The notes under the pieces were generated by a model, which saw only the letters and a program-made list of their open reading frames with translations, was not told the DNA's origin and did not search any database. Shown piece after piece: positions 17,679-26,990 of a DNA stretch of 52,274 bases. The stretch is from contig JADFZV010000022.1 in NCBI GenBank assembly GCA_015232335.1, positions 1-52,274 of the forward strand, given 5' to 3'. Numbering within the stretch: position 1 is the first letter of the stretch; each line of letters opens with the position of its first letter. The translations under genes and the position numbers were made by a program. This stretch comes from Alphaproteobacteria bacterium. Its GTDB lineage: Bacteria; Pseudomonadota; Alphaproteobacteria; Rhodospirillales; WMHbin7.

Positions 17679-19064
17679 ATGACAAAAAGCAAAGATGAGG
17701 AACTGATTGAAGAGATCTCCAGATTTATTCACCAAATTACCCTTAGGATTGCCTGCCTGATTGTTGGACGAAGCTATGCTGTTGTTTCAAGTTTCAACAG
17801 TTTTAGAGAAGAGAATTTTACGATACTTTGCTCATTTGCCATTATTCTGGTCTGCACGCTGGCATTTGGCACATTTTACACAGCCGTTGACTACATTTTA
17901 TATGACTATGTACGTCCCTACGTTTCCGGAAACCCCTTTGAACTGATTAATCGCTGGAAGATATTCATTCCGGCCTTCTGGGCCTTTGCCATCTACGTCA
18001 TCGATATGTCAATTTTGAACGGGAAGAAGCTCAGCACCGAAAAGGAAGGGGAAGAAGGAGGCTGGCTGTTAAGAATTTTCCGATCTGATTTATTAAGGCT
18101 GCCATTTCGCAATAAAACGCTGGGCGTTCGCTTCATTCTTATCATCTGCACGGCCATATTGAGCGCCATGTTCCTGATCACACGGCTCAACGAACAATTA
18201 ATCAGCAACTCCACCTTCGATCAGCTTGAAGCAAGGACGGAATCTGAAAAGATAAATACCGCCAAAAATGTCGATGGCATAAACCAGGAGGCCAAGACGC
18301 TTGGCGAGCAGCGCAAGGCCCTGAATGACGAGCTAATGCACCTTGAGGCGGAGCGGAAAAAAGTCGATATCGAAAAAGATCGGGAAATCGCCACGATCAG
18401 AACGAACTACTCAAAGAAGGTCGTTCTTGAGCAGGAAAAATTCGACACATGTGAATTCAACTGCGCACCCATTCAGATAAAAATAGCCAATTTGAAGGCG
18501 CTTCGCGACGAGGATATCCGCTTTGTCCGCAACAGGACCAGCAGCGACCTCAAGGAAATCGAAGCGTCAAAAAAGGATTTCATGGCGCGACTGTCCGTGC
18601 TGGACAAGGAATATAATTCGCTGCCTGAAAAGGCCAGAAAAGAAGCGGAAAGCTTGGCGAAAACTGAGGCGCAACTTGCAAAAGACGCGACAACCCACAT
18701 AGAACGCCAGAAATCATTTGGTGCGCTGATGCGCTATATGATCGATGGCGCCGATAGCGGACATAAGGTCAGCCTGGCGATATTTTCGCTTCTCGTCTTG
18801 TTTTTTGCCATTCTAGACAGCGTTGTCTTGCTGTTGAAGTTTTCTTATGAATCCCTCTACGACGGCAAGATGGATGCCATCCACGAGACGAATAAGCGGG
18901 AGCAAGCCCTCGCTGACCGGATTGAGGAAAAAAAGAGACAAGCGCGAGAGAACGTCGAGTCAGCCAAGATCGAAGCCGAAGAAAAGTCAAACATCAGCGA
19001 GGTTGCTTTGGACATCCCTGCCGGGAGGAAGAATGCAAAGCACAGGAAGGGGGGCTCCCCCTGA
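17679..19064 (+). CDS. Four-helix membrane protein with periplasmic coiled coil (DUF4407-like)
   Basis: 461 residues from ATG 17679; an in-frame ATG at 17631 is an alternative and neither has a strong ribosome site. Hydrophobic helices lie near residues 40-65, 88-110, 145-165 and 365-390. Between the third and fourth is a long charged coiled coil (about 180-340), and a second charged segment ends in a basic tail. This layout fits the DUF4407 family, whose function is unknown. The gene and its upstream region are visibly AT-richer and use A-ending codons more than neighbours do, suggesting transfer. A CEFNC motif sits within the coiled-coil region. It converges on zapE with a six-base gap. Confidence 0.65.
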   Translation: MTKSKDEELIEEISRFIHQITLRIACLIVGRSYAVVSSFNSFREENFTILCSFAIILVCTLAFGTFYTAVDYILYDYVRPYVSGNPFELINRWKIFIPAFWAFAIYVIDMSILNGKKLSTEKEGEEGGWLLRIFRSDLLRLPFRNKTLGVRFILIICTAILSAMFLITRLNEQLISNSTFDQLEARTESEKINTAKNVDGINQEAKTLGEQRKALNDELMHLEAERKKVDIEKDREIATIRTNYSKKVVLEQEKFDTCEFNCAPIQIKIANLKALRDEDIRFVRNRTSSDLKEIEASKKDFMARLSVLDKEYNSLPEKARKEAESLAKTEAQLAKDATTHIERQKSFGALMRYMIDGADSGHKVSLAIFSLLVLFFAILDSVVLLLKFSYESLYDGKMDAIHETNKREQALADRIEEKKRQARENVESAKIEAEEKSNISEVALDIPAGRKNAKHRKGGSP

Positions 19065-19070
19065 CTCTAA

Positions 19071-20219
19071 TTACGCCAAATGGCTTTTGGCCAGATAGTC
19101 GCGGCTTTGCATTTCGATCAGGCGCGACACCGTCCGATGAAATTCGAATGAACCTTCACCTTCGGGGTAAAGCGCTTCCGGCGCCGCCGCGGATGAACAG
19201 ACCAGAATGCAGCGGTGGTCGTAAAGCGCATCGACAAGCGTGACGAAACGCTTGGCGGCGTCGCGCTTTTCAGGCCCCAGCACCGGCACCTCGGAAACCA
19301 GCAGAGCAACGAAACGCGAGGCCAGAGCCAGATAATCCGCCGGACCCAATGGCGAGTCGCACAACTCCTCGAAAGTAAAGCGCGCCACCTTGTTGCCGGC
19401 GCGCGGCACCTTCACCTCGTGTCCCAGAACCTGAATGATTTTCGCCACCTCCTCGGCACCATCCGACAGTAAGGCGAAGGCCTGATCGAGCCCGGCCTCG
19501 GCCTCGGCTCCCAAAGGCGTGAAATAGACCGGATGACCCTTCAGGCGGTTGAGCCGGTAATCAGGACCCACCGCCAATTCCAGAACATCCAGACGCTGAT
19601 TGATCAGATCGATGAAGGGCAGAAAGCGCTCGCGCTGAAGCCCGTCCTTGTACAACTCGTCGGGTGCTCGGTTCGAGGTGGCGACGATGACCACGCCATT
19701 GTCAAAGAGCGACTGGAACAGGCGGCCCACGATCATGGCATCGGCGATATCGAGTATCTGCAACTCATCCAGACATAAAAGCCAGGTGTCTTCTGCGATG
19801 TGGCGGGCCATGCGGGGCATGGGATCGGCCGTGGCCTGACGGCCCGGCACCTGACGCCAGCGGTGAATTTCCTGGTGAATGTCTTGCATGAATTCGTGAA
19901 AATGGACGCGCCGCTTGCCCGCGATGGTCACCGTCTCGAAGAACAGATCCATCAGCATGGATTTGCCGCGGCCCACATCGCCATAGATGTAAAGCCCCAT
20001 GGGGGGCGTTTCGGTTTCCTTGCGCCAGGACAATCCGAAACGCGACCGCCATCCCGACTCGCCCTGGCCGGGATGGTAATCCTTGAGCGCGTGATAGAGG
20101 CTCTCCAGTTTCTCGGCAACCAGGGACTGGCCCGGGTCCGGCTTCAGCTCGCCGCGCTCCTTCAGGGCGCGGAAAGCCGCAAGCGGGGTAAGGCCCGAGT
20201 TGTTCTGGCTGAAAAGCAC
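19071..20219 (-). CDS. zapE: ZapE/AFG1-family ATPase
   Basis: 382 residues. Walker A is GDVGRGKS at 80-87 (following GLYIYG) and Walker B is LLCLDE at 147-152, with the ATSNRAPDELY sensor segment downstream. ZapE is a cell-division protein that acts on the FtsZ ring under low-oxygen or heat stress; the mitochondrial relative is LACE1/AFG1. Length matches the family. It lies 22 bp downstream of the DHH phosphoesterase gene and may be its operon partner. The C-terminal end lies six bases from the convergent coiled-coil gene. Confidence 0.92.
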   Translation of the reverse strand: MLFSQNNSGLTPLAAFRALKERGELKPDPGQSLVAEKLESLYHALKDYHPGQGESGWRSRFGLSWRKETETPPMGLYIYGDVGRGKSMLMDLFFETVTIAGKRRVHFHEFMQDIHQEIHRWRQVPGRQATADPMPRMARHIAEDTWLLCLDELQILDIADAMIVGRLFQSLFDNGVVIVATSNRAPDELYKDGLQRERFLPFIDLINQRLDVLELAVGPDYRLNRLKGHPVYFTPLGAEAEAGLDQAFALLSDGAEEVAKIIQVLGHEVKVPRAGNKVARFTFEELCDSPLGPADYLALASRFVALLVSEVPVLGPEKRDAAKRFVTLVDALYDHRCILVCSSAAAPEALYPEGEGSFEFHRTVSRLIEMQSRDYLAKSHLA

Positions 20220-20241
20220 TTAGAGCCTGTCCGAGAGGCTC

Positions 20242-21177
20242 TTACCCGTCGGCCGTGATCTTCTTCACGATCTCGGCAAGCTTGGCCTCGGCCTCTTCGT
20301 TGGCCACCTGACAGGTTCCCGCCTTCTCATGGCCGCCGCCGCCATAAGTCAGGCACAGCGGACCGACATTGGTCTTCGAGGTGCGGTTGACGATGGAATG
20401 GCCGATGGCGAACACGGTGTTCTGCTGCTTGAACCCCCAGAGAACATGAATCGAGATGTTGCATTGCGGGTAGAGCGCATAAATCATGAAGCGGTTGCCG
20501 CAATAGATCGTGTCCTCATTGCGCAGATCGAGCACCACCAGATTGCCATGAACGGTCGAGCAGCGCTTGATCTGGTCCTTGAACTTCGGCTCGTGCTCGA
20601 AATAGAGCTCGACGCGCTCCTTCACATCGGGCAGCGCCACGATTTCAGCGATGCTGTGATTGCGGCAATAGGCGATCAGATCCATCATCAACTGATAGTT
20701 CGAAACCCTGAATTCGCGGAAACGGCCAAGCCCGGTGCGGGCATCCATCAGGTAATTCAAAAGAGGCCAGCCGGTGGGATGCAGAATTTCATCGACCGAA
20801 AACTGGGCGGCATCGCCCTGATCGACCGCCTCCATCATATCGTCAGCAATATTGGCAAAACGCGCGCGTCCGCCGAAATAATCGTAGACAACGCGGGCCG
20901 CCGACGGCGCGTCGGGGGAAATGATATGGTTTTCCTTGCGCCCCACCCGGATCGTTTCCGACAGATGGTGATCGAAGGCCAGATGAACGCCATCGACATA
21001 GGGAAGGTTGGTGGTGATGTCGCCTTCGCTGATTTCGACCTTGCCATCTTGCATGTCCTTGGGATGGACAAACTTGATGTCGTCGATCATATCCAGCTCT
21101 TTCAACAGAACGGCGCAAACCAGGCCGTCGAAATCGCTGCGCGTTACTAGGCGAAAACGTTTTTTGGGTTCTGACAT
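20242..21177 (-). CDS. DHH-family phosphoesterase (exopolyphosphatase-related)
   Basis: 311 residues. Metal-binding motifs are SDFDG (14-18), FDHH (68-71) and a C-terminal GGGGHEKAGT. The latter is the DHHA1 glycine-rich substrate-binding loop. Family members hydrolyse phosphodiester or phosphoanhydride bonds: RecJ, NrnA, PPX1 and c-di-AMP phosphodiesterases. The substrate here is not defined; short oligonucleotides, cyclic dinucleotides or polyphosphate are candidates. There is no membrane helix or sensory domain. It precedes zapE on the same strand. Confidence 0.82.
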   Translation of the reverse strand: MSEPKKRFRLVTRSDFDGLVCAVLLKELDMIDDIKFVHPKDMQDGKVEISEGDITTNLPYVDGVHLAFDHHLSETIRVGRKENHIISPDAPSAARVVYDYFGGRARFANIADDMMEAVDQGDAAQFSVDEILHPTGWPLLNYLMDARTGLGRFREFRVSNYQLMMDLIAYCRNHSIAEIVALPDVKERVELYFEHEPKFKDQIKRCSTVHGNLVVLDLRNEDTIYCGNRFMIYALYPQCNISIHVLWGFKQQNTVFAIGHSIVNRTSKTNVGPLCLTYGGGGHEKAGTCQVANEEAEAKLAEIVKKITADG

Positions 21178-21313
21178 ACCAGTCTCCCTTGTGTTTCAAG
21201 GCTTTCTTGGACTTTAGCCAGTGAGTCGCCTTCTGGCAACAGTCAGAATTAGGGCTTTCCCGGGAATTGATCGTTCGTTACAACAGGCGATCGAACAAGA
21301 CTTGGTGTCGGAC

Positions 21314-21718
21314 ATGGCCTTTCAAGCGTCTCCCCTGCCTTTTCTGGCCCTTTTCCTGGGTCTGGCCGCCTGCGCCAAGCCGGAACCATTTGTGGAAACC
21401 CCCGATCTAGGGTCAGCCGGTCGCAAAAAAGCGCTTTATGAACAGGTAGCTGTGTGTTTCAGCGACGGCGACAGCCTGGAAACACTAAAGAAGCTGGCGG
21501 GGGAGGAATGCGCCAAAGGCCAGAAAACGGCGCACTATATTGGCCATCAGCGCTGGCAATGCCGCCTGACCGTGCCACATCTGGCCTCTTTCGCCTGCCT
21601 GGATCAGAATCAGGATTTCAACCGAAAAAGGTACCTGCCCAGTCAGGGAACCGGCCTGCCCCCCGTCGATCAACCGGACAGCGGCAATTTCTACGGCGCT
21701 TTCGGAATCGGAAAATAG
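21314..21718 (+). CDS. Small hypothetical lipoprotein
   Basis: 134 residues from ATG 21314. The N-terminus has a hydrophobic stretch ending in a lipobox (LGLAAC, cysteine 20), so lipid attachment after export is likely, though no positive charge precedes the hydrophobic part. The mature part has four more cysteines (VCFSD, EECAK, WQCRL, FACLD), which could form two disulfides in the periplasm. I do not recognise the family. A hairpin shared with the convergent Hsp20 gene follows. Confidence 0.6.
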   Translation: MAFQASPLPFLALFLGLAACAKPEPFVETPDLGSAGRKKALYEQVAVCFSDGDSLETLKKLAGEECAKGQKTAHYIGHQRWQCRLTVPHLASFACLDQNQDFNRKRYLPSQGTGLPPVDQPDSGNFYGAFGIGK

Positions 21719-21721
21719 GCC

Positions 21722-21750
21722 GGGGAGGAGGCATCCCCCCCCTCCCCTTT
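21722..21750. terminator. Terminator-like hairpin between convergent genes
   Basis: GGGGAGG (21722-21728) pairs with CCTCCCC (21741-21747), followed by TTT on the plus strand. It lies between the 3' ends of the lipoprotein and Hsp20 genes and may serve both. Confidence 0.5.
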
Positions 21751-21760
21751 CGCCCGAAAT

Positions 21761-22225
21761 TCAGGCCGCCTTGCTTTCAAGTGCCCTGGGGGCTGAGGCT
21801 TGGCCCGTCTGAATGGGAATTGTGCGCGGCCTTAATGTTTCCGGAATCTCGCGCACCAGATCGACATGCAGCAATCCGTCGGCCAGATTGGCCGCCACCA
21901 CCTTGATATGGTCGGCTAGTTCGAAGCGCCGCTCGAACGAGCGTCCGGCGATTCCCCGATGCAGGTATTGAACGGGTTGTTCTTCCTTGCGGGCCTTGCC
22001 GCGGATGATCAGCAAATTTTCCTTGGCGGTGATGTCGATATCCTGGCTTGCAAAGCCCGCCACGGCCATGCTGATGCGATAGCCGTCCTCGCCGGTCTTT
22101 TCGATATTGTAGGGGGGATAGGCGAAGGTCTGGTCATCCAGACGCTTGGCGCTGTCAAGCAGACGCTCCAGATGGTCGAATCCAATGCCGGAGCGGAACA
22201 GGGGGGAAAGATCGAAGGTCTGCAT
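21761..22225 (-). CDS. Hsp20/alpha-crystallin small heat-shock protein
   Basis: 154 residues from ATG 22225, which sits nine bases from AAGGAG; an ATG six bases earlier is too close to it. The alpha-crystallin domain spans about 30-125, with YNIEKTGEDGYRISMAVAGF and the terminal GLLHVDLVREIPE strand. The pattern and length match IbpA-type proteins, which bind unfolding proteins in the cytoplasm without ATP. The IxI-type tail (RTIPIQ) that docks subunits is present. A TTGACG element with a loosely matched -10 lies upstream on the minus strand; a heat-shock sigma site is not clear. Confidence 0.92.
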   Translation of the reverse strand: MQTFDLSPLFRSGIGFDHLERLLDSAKRLDDQTFAYPPYNIEKTGEDGYRISMAVAGFASQDIDITAKENLLIIRGKARKEEQPVQYLHRGIAGRSFERRFELADHIKVVAANLADGLLHVDLVREIPETLRPRTIPIQTGQASAPRALESKAA

Positions 22226-22425
22226 ATCCATATTCTCCTTTTCGAAGCAACATGGCGTGATTGCCAAAAGGCCCGGCCCCCTCTATGGGCAGCCGTCCGG
22301 CAAGAGATTTAGTGCGGCATATACTTCCGTCAACCCCCTCCCCCTGGATTTTTCGGACAAGGATTCCTACATGGCTTTTTAAGGGAAGTAGCGTAGGATA
22401 AAGACTGGGACGCAGGAGATTGACA

Positions 22426-22830
22426 ATGGCTAGTGTTCAGCCTGTCTTTTTTCACCGTACCTACGACGAAGCGCTGGCTTTGGTCGAGGAGGCCCGTAAC
22501 TATGTCGCTTATGTCGAGCCCCGCGACCGCAAACGACTTGGCTTGGAAGCCCGCCTTCAGGTCAGTTGCGAATCTTTTCGTATCACCTCGCGTCTGACCC
22601 AGGTCATGGCCTGGTTGATGCTCCAGCGGGCCGTCGAAGCCGGCGAAATCAGTCAGGCCATGGCGGTCACCCCCGATAATCGCCTAAGCGCCCAGGATAT
22701 TTGTTTGATCGAGCGGGTCCGCTTTCTCGATGAACTGCCAAAGTCCCTTAGAAGTCTGATGACGCGCAGCCTCAACCTTTACCTCCGTGTTTCACGGCTG
22801 GAAAATCAAATCATCAACACCCTTCACTAA
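22426..22830 (+). CDS. rcdA: RcdA-like protein (DUF1465)
   Basis: 134 residues from ATG 22426, with AGGAG eight bases upstream. The all-helical sequence (FFHRTYDEALALVEEARNY..., YVEPRDRKRLG..., ESFRITSRLTQVMAWLM) matches DUF1465, the RcdA family. In Caulobacter RcdA is an adaptor that, with CpdR and PopA, delivers CtrA and other substrates to ClpXP. It marks this as an alphaproteobacterium with the CtrA system. No CtrA box is evident upstream. The P-type ATPase gene starts 11 bp later on the same strand. Confidence 0.85.
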   Translation: MASVQPVFFHRTYDEALALVEEARNYVAYVEPRDRKRLGLEARLQVSCESFRITSRLTQVMAWLMLQRAVEAGEISQAMAVTPDNRLSAQDICLIERVRFLDELPKSLRSLMTRSLNLYLRVSRLENQIINTLH

Positions 22831-22841
22831 AGAGCCCTTGG

Positions 22842-25445
22842 ATGACGGACCAAAAGATCGCCTCGTCGATTTGGCATGCCTGCACGCCAGACGACGTGCG
22901 CACAAGATTGGACAGCCCTCCTGAAGGCCTGAGTGCTGCCGAGGCAGCCCATCGCCTGCTAAGATTCGGCCCCAACCGGCTGGCCCAGGCCAAGCGCGAC
23001 CATCCCTTTTGGCGCTTCCTAAAGCAGTTCGACAATATTTTGATTTACGTCCTTCTGGGTTCCTCTGTCGGCACGGCTCTGCTGGGCAATTGGATCGATA
23101 CCGGGGTCATCACAGGCGTCGTCGTCATCAATGCCGTGATCGGCTTCATTCAGGAAGGCAAGGCCGAAGAGGCGCTATCCAGCATTGCCAACATGATGTC
23201 GCAGACGGCAATGGTCAGCCGCGATGGACAGCGCCAGGGGATTGATGCCTCCCTGCTGGTGCCGGGCGATCTTGTCCATCTGAAATCGGGCGACCGCGTC
23301 CCGGCCGATCTTCGGCTGATGCAGGCAAGTGCCTTGCAAGTTGAAGAGGCGGCGCTGACCGGGGAATCCGTCCCCATCGACAAGCATACCGGGATCGTTG
23401 CGCCAGAAGCCCCCTTGGCCGAACGCTTTTGCCTGGCCTTTGCGGGAACGCTGGTCACGCATGGCAGCGGTCAGGGCATTGCCATAGCGACCGGGCAGGC
23501 GACGGAAGTCGGGCGCATCGGCACCCTTCTGGCGTCGGTCGAAACTCTGGCGACACCGCTCTTGCGCCGCATTTCCGCTTTTGGCCGCTGGTTGGCCATC
23601 GGCATTCTGGCCCTGTCCCTGGTTCTGTTTCTTCTCGCCTGGCTGGGACGCTCGATGGCGCTGGAAGAGGCCTTTATGGCGGCTGTAGGCCTGGCCGTGG
23701 CCGCCATTCCCGAAGGCCTGCCCGCCGTTCTTACCATAGCACTTGCCGTCGGGGTTCGGCGCATGGCGACACATCAAGCGCTGATACGCCGCCTGCCCGC
23801 CGTCGAGACTCTGGGCTCGGTCACCATGATCTGTTCGGACAAGACCGGAACGCTGACCCAGAATCGCATGACCGTCGCCGAGGCACTGCCCTCAAGCCAT
23901 GGCACCCAGGAATTGTTCCAGGCAGCCCTGCTGTGCAACGACGCCGCCGTTCGCCAGGAAAACGGCGCCTTGGTCATCGAGGGGGCTCCCACGGAAATCG
24001 CCCTGATGAATGCCGCCTTGGGTGCCGGGCTGATACCCCAAGACGAACGGCGCAGGCAGCCTAGAATTTCGGAAATTCCCTTCGACTCCCAAACCAAGCG
24101 CATGGCCACCTTGCATGATGCGAACGAGGGCGATTCCTGCGCCTACATCAAGGGAGCCCCGGAGGGCATTCTGGCCCTGCTCGGTCCCCTGCAACGCACG
24201 GAATGGGAAGCCGTAGCGCAAAAGCAAGCGGCGCAGGGGCGACGCGTCCTGGCCTTGGCAAAAAAGCGGATCGAAGGCAGGCCTTCGCAAATCACGCCGG
24301 ACATGATTGCATCCGGCATCGAGTTTCTGGGTTTGATCGCGTTGATTGATCCGCCGCGCCCCGAGGCTATCGAGGCTGTTGCCGCCTGCAAAACGGCGGG
24401 GGTTGGCGTTTGCATGATTACCGGCGATCACGCCGAAACGGCGCGCGCCATCGGCTATGACATGGGACTGGACACCGAAGGAGAGGTTCTGACCGGACCG
24501 GCAATCGATGCGCTCGACGATGCCGGTCTGGCCCTGGCTTTGGCGCAAACCCGCATTATCGCCCGCGCCACACCCGAACATAAACTAAGGCTGGTCACCG
24601 CCTTTCAGGCCAGAGGCGACGTGGTGGCGATGACCGGCGATGGGGTCAATGACGCCCCCGCCTTGAAGAAAGCCGATATCGGAGTGGCCATGGGCAGGGG
24701 TGGCACGGAAGCCGCCAAGGAAGCGGCCATGATGGTTCTGGCAGATGATAACTTCGCCACCATCGCCAGGGCGGTGCGAGAAGGACGCGCCGTCTACGAC
24801 AATCTGGTCAAATCCATCGCCTATATTTTGCCCACCAACATGGCGCAGGCCGGGGTGATCCTGGCCGCTGTCATGGCCGGAACGGCCCTGCCGATCACGC
24901 CGGTTCAGATTTTATGGGTGAACATGGTAACGGCCGTAACGCTCGCCATGGCGCTGGCCTTCGAGCCCGCCGAGGAAGGGGTGATGAAACGCCCGCCCCG
25001 TCCACCCGGCGAAGCCCTGATCACACCCTTCCAGATTTGGCGCCTGGCCTTGGTTACCGCTATCGTGGTTGCCGTCACCTTCGGCCTGTTCCTGCACACC
25101 CTGGGCAACGGAGCTTCGATGAACGAGGCCCGGACGGTGGCGATCAACGCCCTGGTCGGATGCGAGATCGCCTATCTGTTCAACATGCGCACCCTGACCA
25201 CGCCAGCTTGGCATCTTAAGATGATTCTGGGCAGCAAGCCCATTCTGATCTCGGTGGGGCTGATGCTGCTCTTGCAGGCTATGTTCACCTACGCGCCCCC
25301 CATGCAACTCTTCTTTCATACGCAGGCGATTTCCCTGGAAGCCTGGGGGCAGATCGGCTTGGCCGGCTTGGGTCTGTTCTTGTTCATCGAAGCCGAGAAG
25401 GCCCTGATCGCAAGATTCAGGAAAAAGCCGGTATCTGGCAGATGA
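22842..25445 (+). CDS. P-type cation-transporting ATPase (P2 type)
   Basis: 867 residues with an N-terminal cation ATPase segment, actuator TGES loop (LTGESVPI), phosphorylation site DKTGTLTQN (D333), nucleotide-binding domain with KGAPEG, TGDGVNDAPAL hinge, and about ten transmembrane helices. The fourth helix has IPEGLP, as in Ca2+-type (P2A) and Na+/K+-type pumps, and the sixth has NMVTAVTLAMALAFEP. It moves cations out of the cytoplasm at the cost of ATP; Ca2+ is the first guess but ion identity cannot be fixed from sequence. No heavy-metal-binding N-terminal CxxC is present. Its last 29 bases overlap the end of the convergent phosphatase gene. Confidence 0.93.
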   Translation: MTDQKIASSIWHACTPDDVRTRLDSPPEGLSAAEAAHRLLRFGPNRLAQAKRDHPFWRFLKQFDNILIYVLLGSSVGTALLGNWIDTGVITGVVVINAVIGFIQEGKAEEALSSIANMMSQTAMVSRDGQRQGIDASLLVPGDLVHLKSGDRVPADLRLMQASALQVEEAALTGESVPIDKHTGIVAPEAPLAERFCLAFAGTLVTHGSGQGIAIATGQATEVGRIGTLLASVETLATPLLRRISAFGRWLAIGILALSLVLFLLAWLGRSMALEEAFMAAVGLAVAAIPEGLPAVLTIALAVGVRRMATHQALIRRLPAVETLGSVTMICSDKTGTLTQNRMTVAEALPSSHGTQELFQAALLCNDAAVRQENGALVIEGAPTEIALMNAALGAGLIPQDERRRQPRISEIPFDSQTKRMATLHDANEGDSCAYIKGAPEGILALLGPLQRTEWEAVAQKQAAQGRRVLALAKKRIEGRPSQITPDMIASGIEFLGLIALIDPPRPEAIEAVAACKTAGVGVCMITGDHAETARAIGYDMGLDTEGEVLTGPAIDALDDAGLALALAQTRIIARATPEHKLRLVTAFQARGDVVAMTGDGVNDAPALKKADIGVAMGRGGTEAAKEAAMMVLADDNFATIARAVREGRAVYDNLVKSIAYILPTNMAQAGVILAAVMAGTALPITPVQILWVNMVTAVTLAMALAFEPAEEGVMKRPPRPPGEALITPFQIWRLALVTAIVVAVTFGLFLHTLGNGASMNEARTVAINALVGCEIAYLFNMRTLTTPAWHLKMILGSKPILISVGLMLLLQAMFTYAPPMQLFFHTQAISLEAWGQIGLAGLGLFLFIEAEKALIARFRKKPVSGR

Positions 25446-26988
25446 CGACGGTCAGATCGTCCTTCAAAGGTCGGTCAACCTTGGCAAAGAAGGGAACGAG
25501 CAGGTTGCCAGCGTCCACCTTTTCCTGCTTGTCGAGAACCACCGAGCGCAGTAGATCGACAATGCCCTCCTTGCCCAGAGACGCACCCTCTCGATTGACG
25601 CTTTCGGCCAAAGCGTCGCTGGCCAGCATGATCAGAGACCCCGGCTTAATCTGCAAGCAACGCTCAGTATATCGCGCCCCGGAAACGGCGCCCAGAGGAA
25701 GGCCCCGGCCTTCTCCGGCCGCGATATCTCCGGTCTTCAGATCGGCCACCAGCGGACGCGGCGCCGCTGCCGCCGCATAGCGGAAGGTACCGGATTTAGT
25801 ATCGACGACGCCGTAAAGCATGGTCGCGTACTGGCCGGTCGGCAGCGTCTCTTTCAGCCTGGAATTCAAAGCTTCCAGATAGTGGGCTGGTTCGCCCCGA
25901 TTTTCATGATTCTCTTGAATCAGTGTGGTCAGACGGAAGGTATTCAGGGCGGCGGCAACACCGTGGCCTGAGAAATCGGCAAGGTACAAGGTGAAGCAGC
26001 CGTTGTTTAGGGGCACAACGCCCCAGATATCACCCCCCAATTCCGAGGTCGGCTCGAAAAAATAAGTCAGGCGAACATGGCACTGCTCTTCAATTTCAGC
26101 CAGCATCTCAGGCTTGGGCAGCAGTTCGCGCTGGCTGATTCTGGCAACTTCCAAATCCTCTTCCAAGCGTTCGCGATAGGTTTGCATATCGTCGAACATG
26201 TCTTTCAGAAGCTCGTAGGCATCGTTGAGCCGCGCCGCGTTTTCTACCTCTGCCGTGATATCGATCCCGGTTCCCACATAACCCAGAAAGGAGCCGTCAG
26301 GAGCCGTCACCGGGTCTCCCCACAGCCGGAGCGCATGGCGCCCTCCCTGGTGATCGCGCAAGCGGCAGGTCAATGACGTAAAGGGCTTGTGCTCGCTGAA
26401 GTCCTTGATGTATTGGCGCCAGCGATCCGGATCGTGCTCGACGACATCGATCTCCCAGGGTGTGCGGCCCAGCAACAAGTCGGGAGCCAGTTGCAGTCTG
26501 CTGGCAAAACCATCTGAAAGCCATTTGAAGGTAAGGTCCGGCCCCAGTTCGAAAGCCCAGTCCCAGGTACGGGCGGGTTTGCAGTCTCGCTCCTCGAAAG
26601 CCAGCCGAAACAGGCTGCGGGCGGCATGACGCTGAATGGCATACTCGATTCTAGATTTCTGATTCGCCTCATCCATGGCATCGGGAAGTATATAGTCGGT
26701 GGCTCCGGCATCGACCAGCTTCAGGGCCTCGGCCTCTTCATGGGCATGGGCACAGACGATCAGGGCAATCTCGGGAAAGGCCTCGGCCAGTCGGCGAACG
26801 GCGTGAACGGGAAGCGTGTCGGTGATGTCAAGCCCGATCAGAATGGCGTCGCAAGACGAGCAGTTCGCCAGCAGTTTCAGACAGGCGGCCAGGCTTGAGG
26901 CAAACTTTGCATTCAAAATGAAATCAGGCTGTGGGTCCTCGCAGGGGCTCACACAAAGCAAAACCAGATCGAGGGACACATCGCTCAC
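25417..26988 (-). CDS. Pseudoreceiver-PAS-PP2C (SpoIIE/RsbU-type) phosphatase
   Basis: 523 residues. Residues 1-120 have a receiver-like fold, but the phosphoacceptor aspartate position reads ILIGLD and the conserved lysine is missing (YILPDA), so it is probably not phosphorylated. A PAS domain (about 140-250) and a coiled linker lead to a SpoIIE-type PP2C domain (about 290-520) with metal ligands in GGDIWG, ADFSGHG, SDALAES and KDDLTVV. Such phosphatases dephosphorylate STAS anti-anti-sigma proteins. It ends a tight operon (2 bp after the receiver-HATPase gene), whose STAS protein is the natural substrate. Confidence 0.9.
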   Translation of the reverse strand: MSDVSLDLVLLCVSPCEDPQPDFILNAKFASSLAACLKLLANCSSCDAILIGLDITDTLPVHAVRRLAEAFPEIALIVCAHAHEEAEALKLVDAGATDYILPDAMDEANQKSRIEYAIQRHAARSLFRLAFEERDCKPARTWDWAFELGPDLTFKWLSDGFASRLQLAPDLLLGRTPWEIDVVEHDPDRWRQYIKDFSEHKPFTSLTCRLRDHQGGRHALRLWGDPVTAPDGSFLGYVGTGIDITAEVENAARLNDAYELLKDMFDDMQTYRERLEEDLEVARISQRELLPKPEMLAEIEEQCHVRLTYFFEPTSELGGDIWGVVPLNNGCFTLYLADFSGHGVAAALNTFRLTTLIQENHENRGEPAHYLEALNSRLKETLPTGQYATMLYGVVDTKSGTFRYAAAAAPRPLVADLKTGDIAAGEGRGLPLGAVSGARYTERCLQIKPGSLIMLASDALAESVNREGASLGKEGIVDLLRSVVLDKQEKVDAGNLLVPFFAKVDRPLKDDLTVVICQIPAFS

Positions 26989-26990
26989 GG

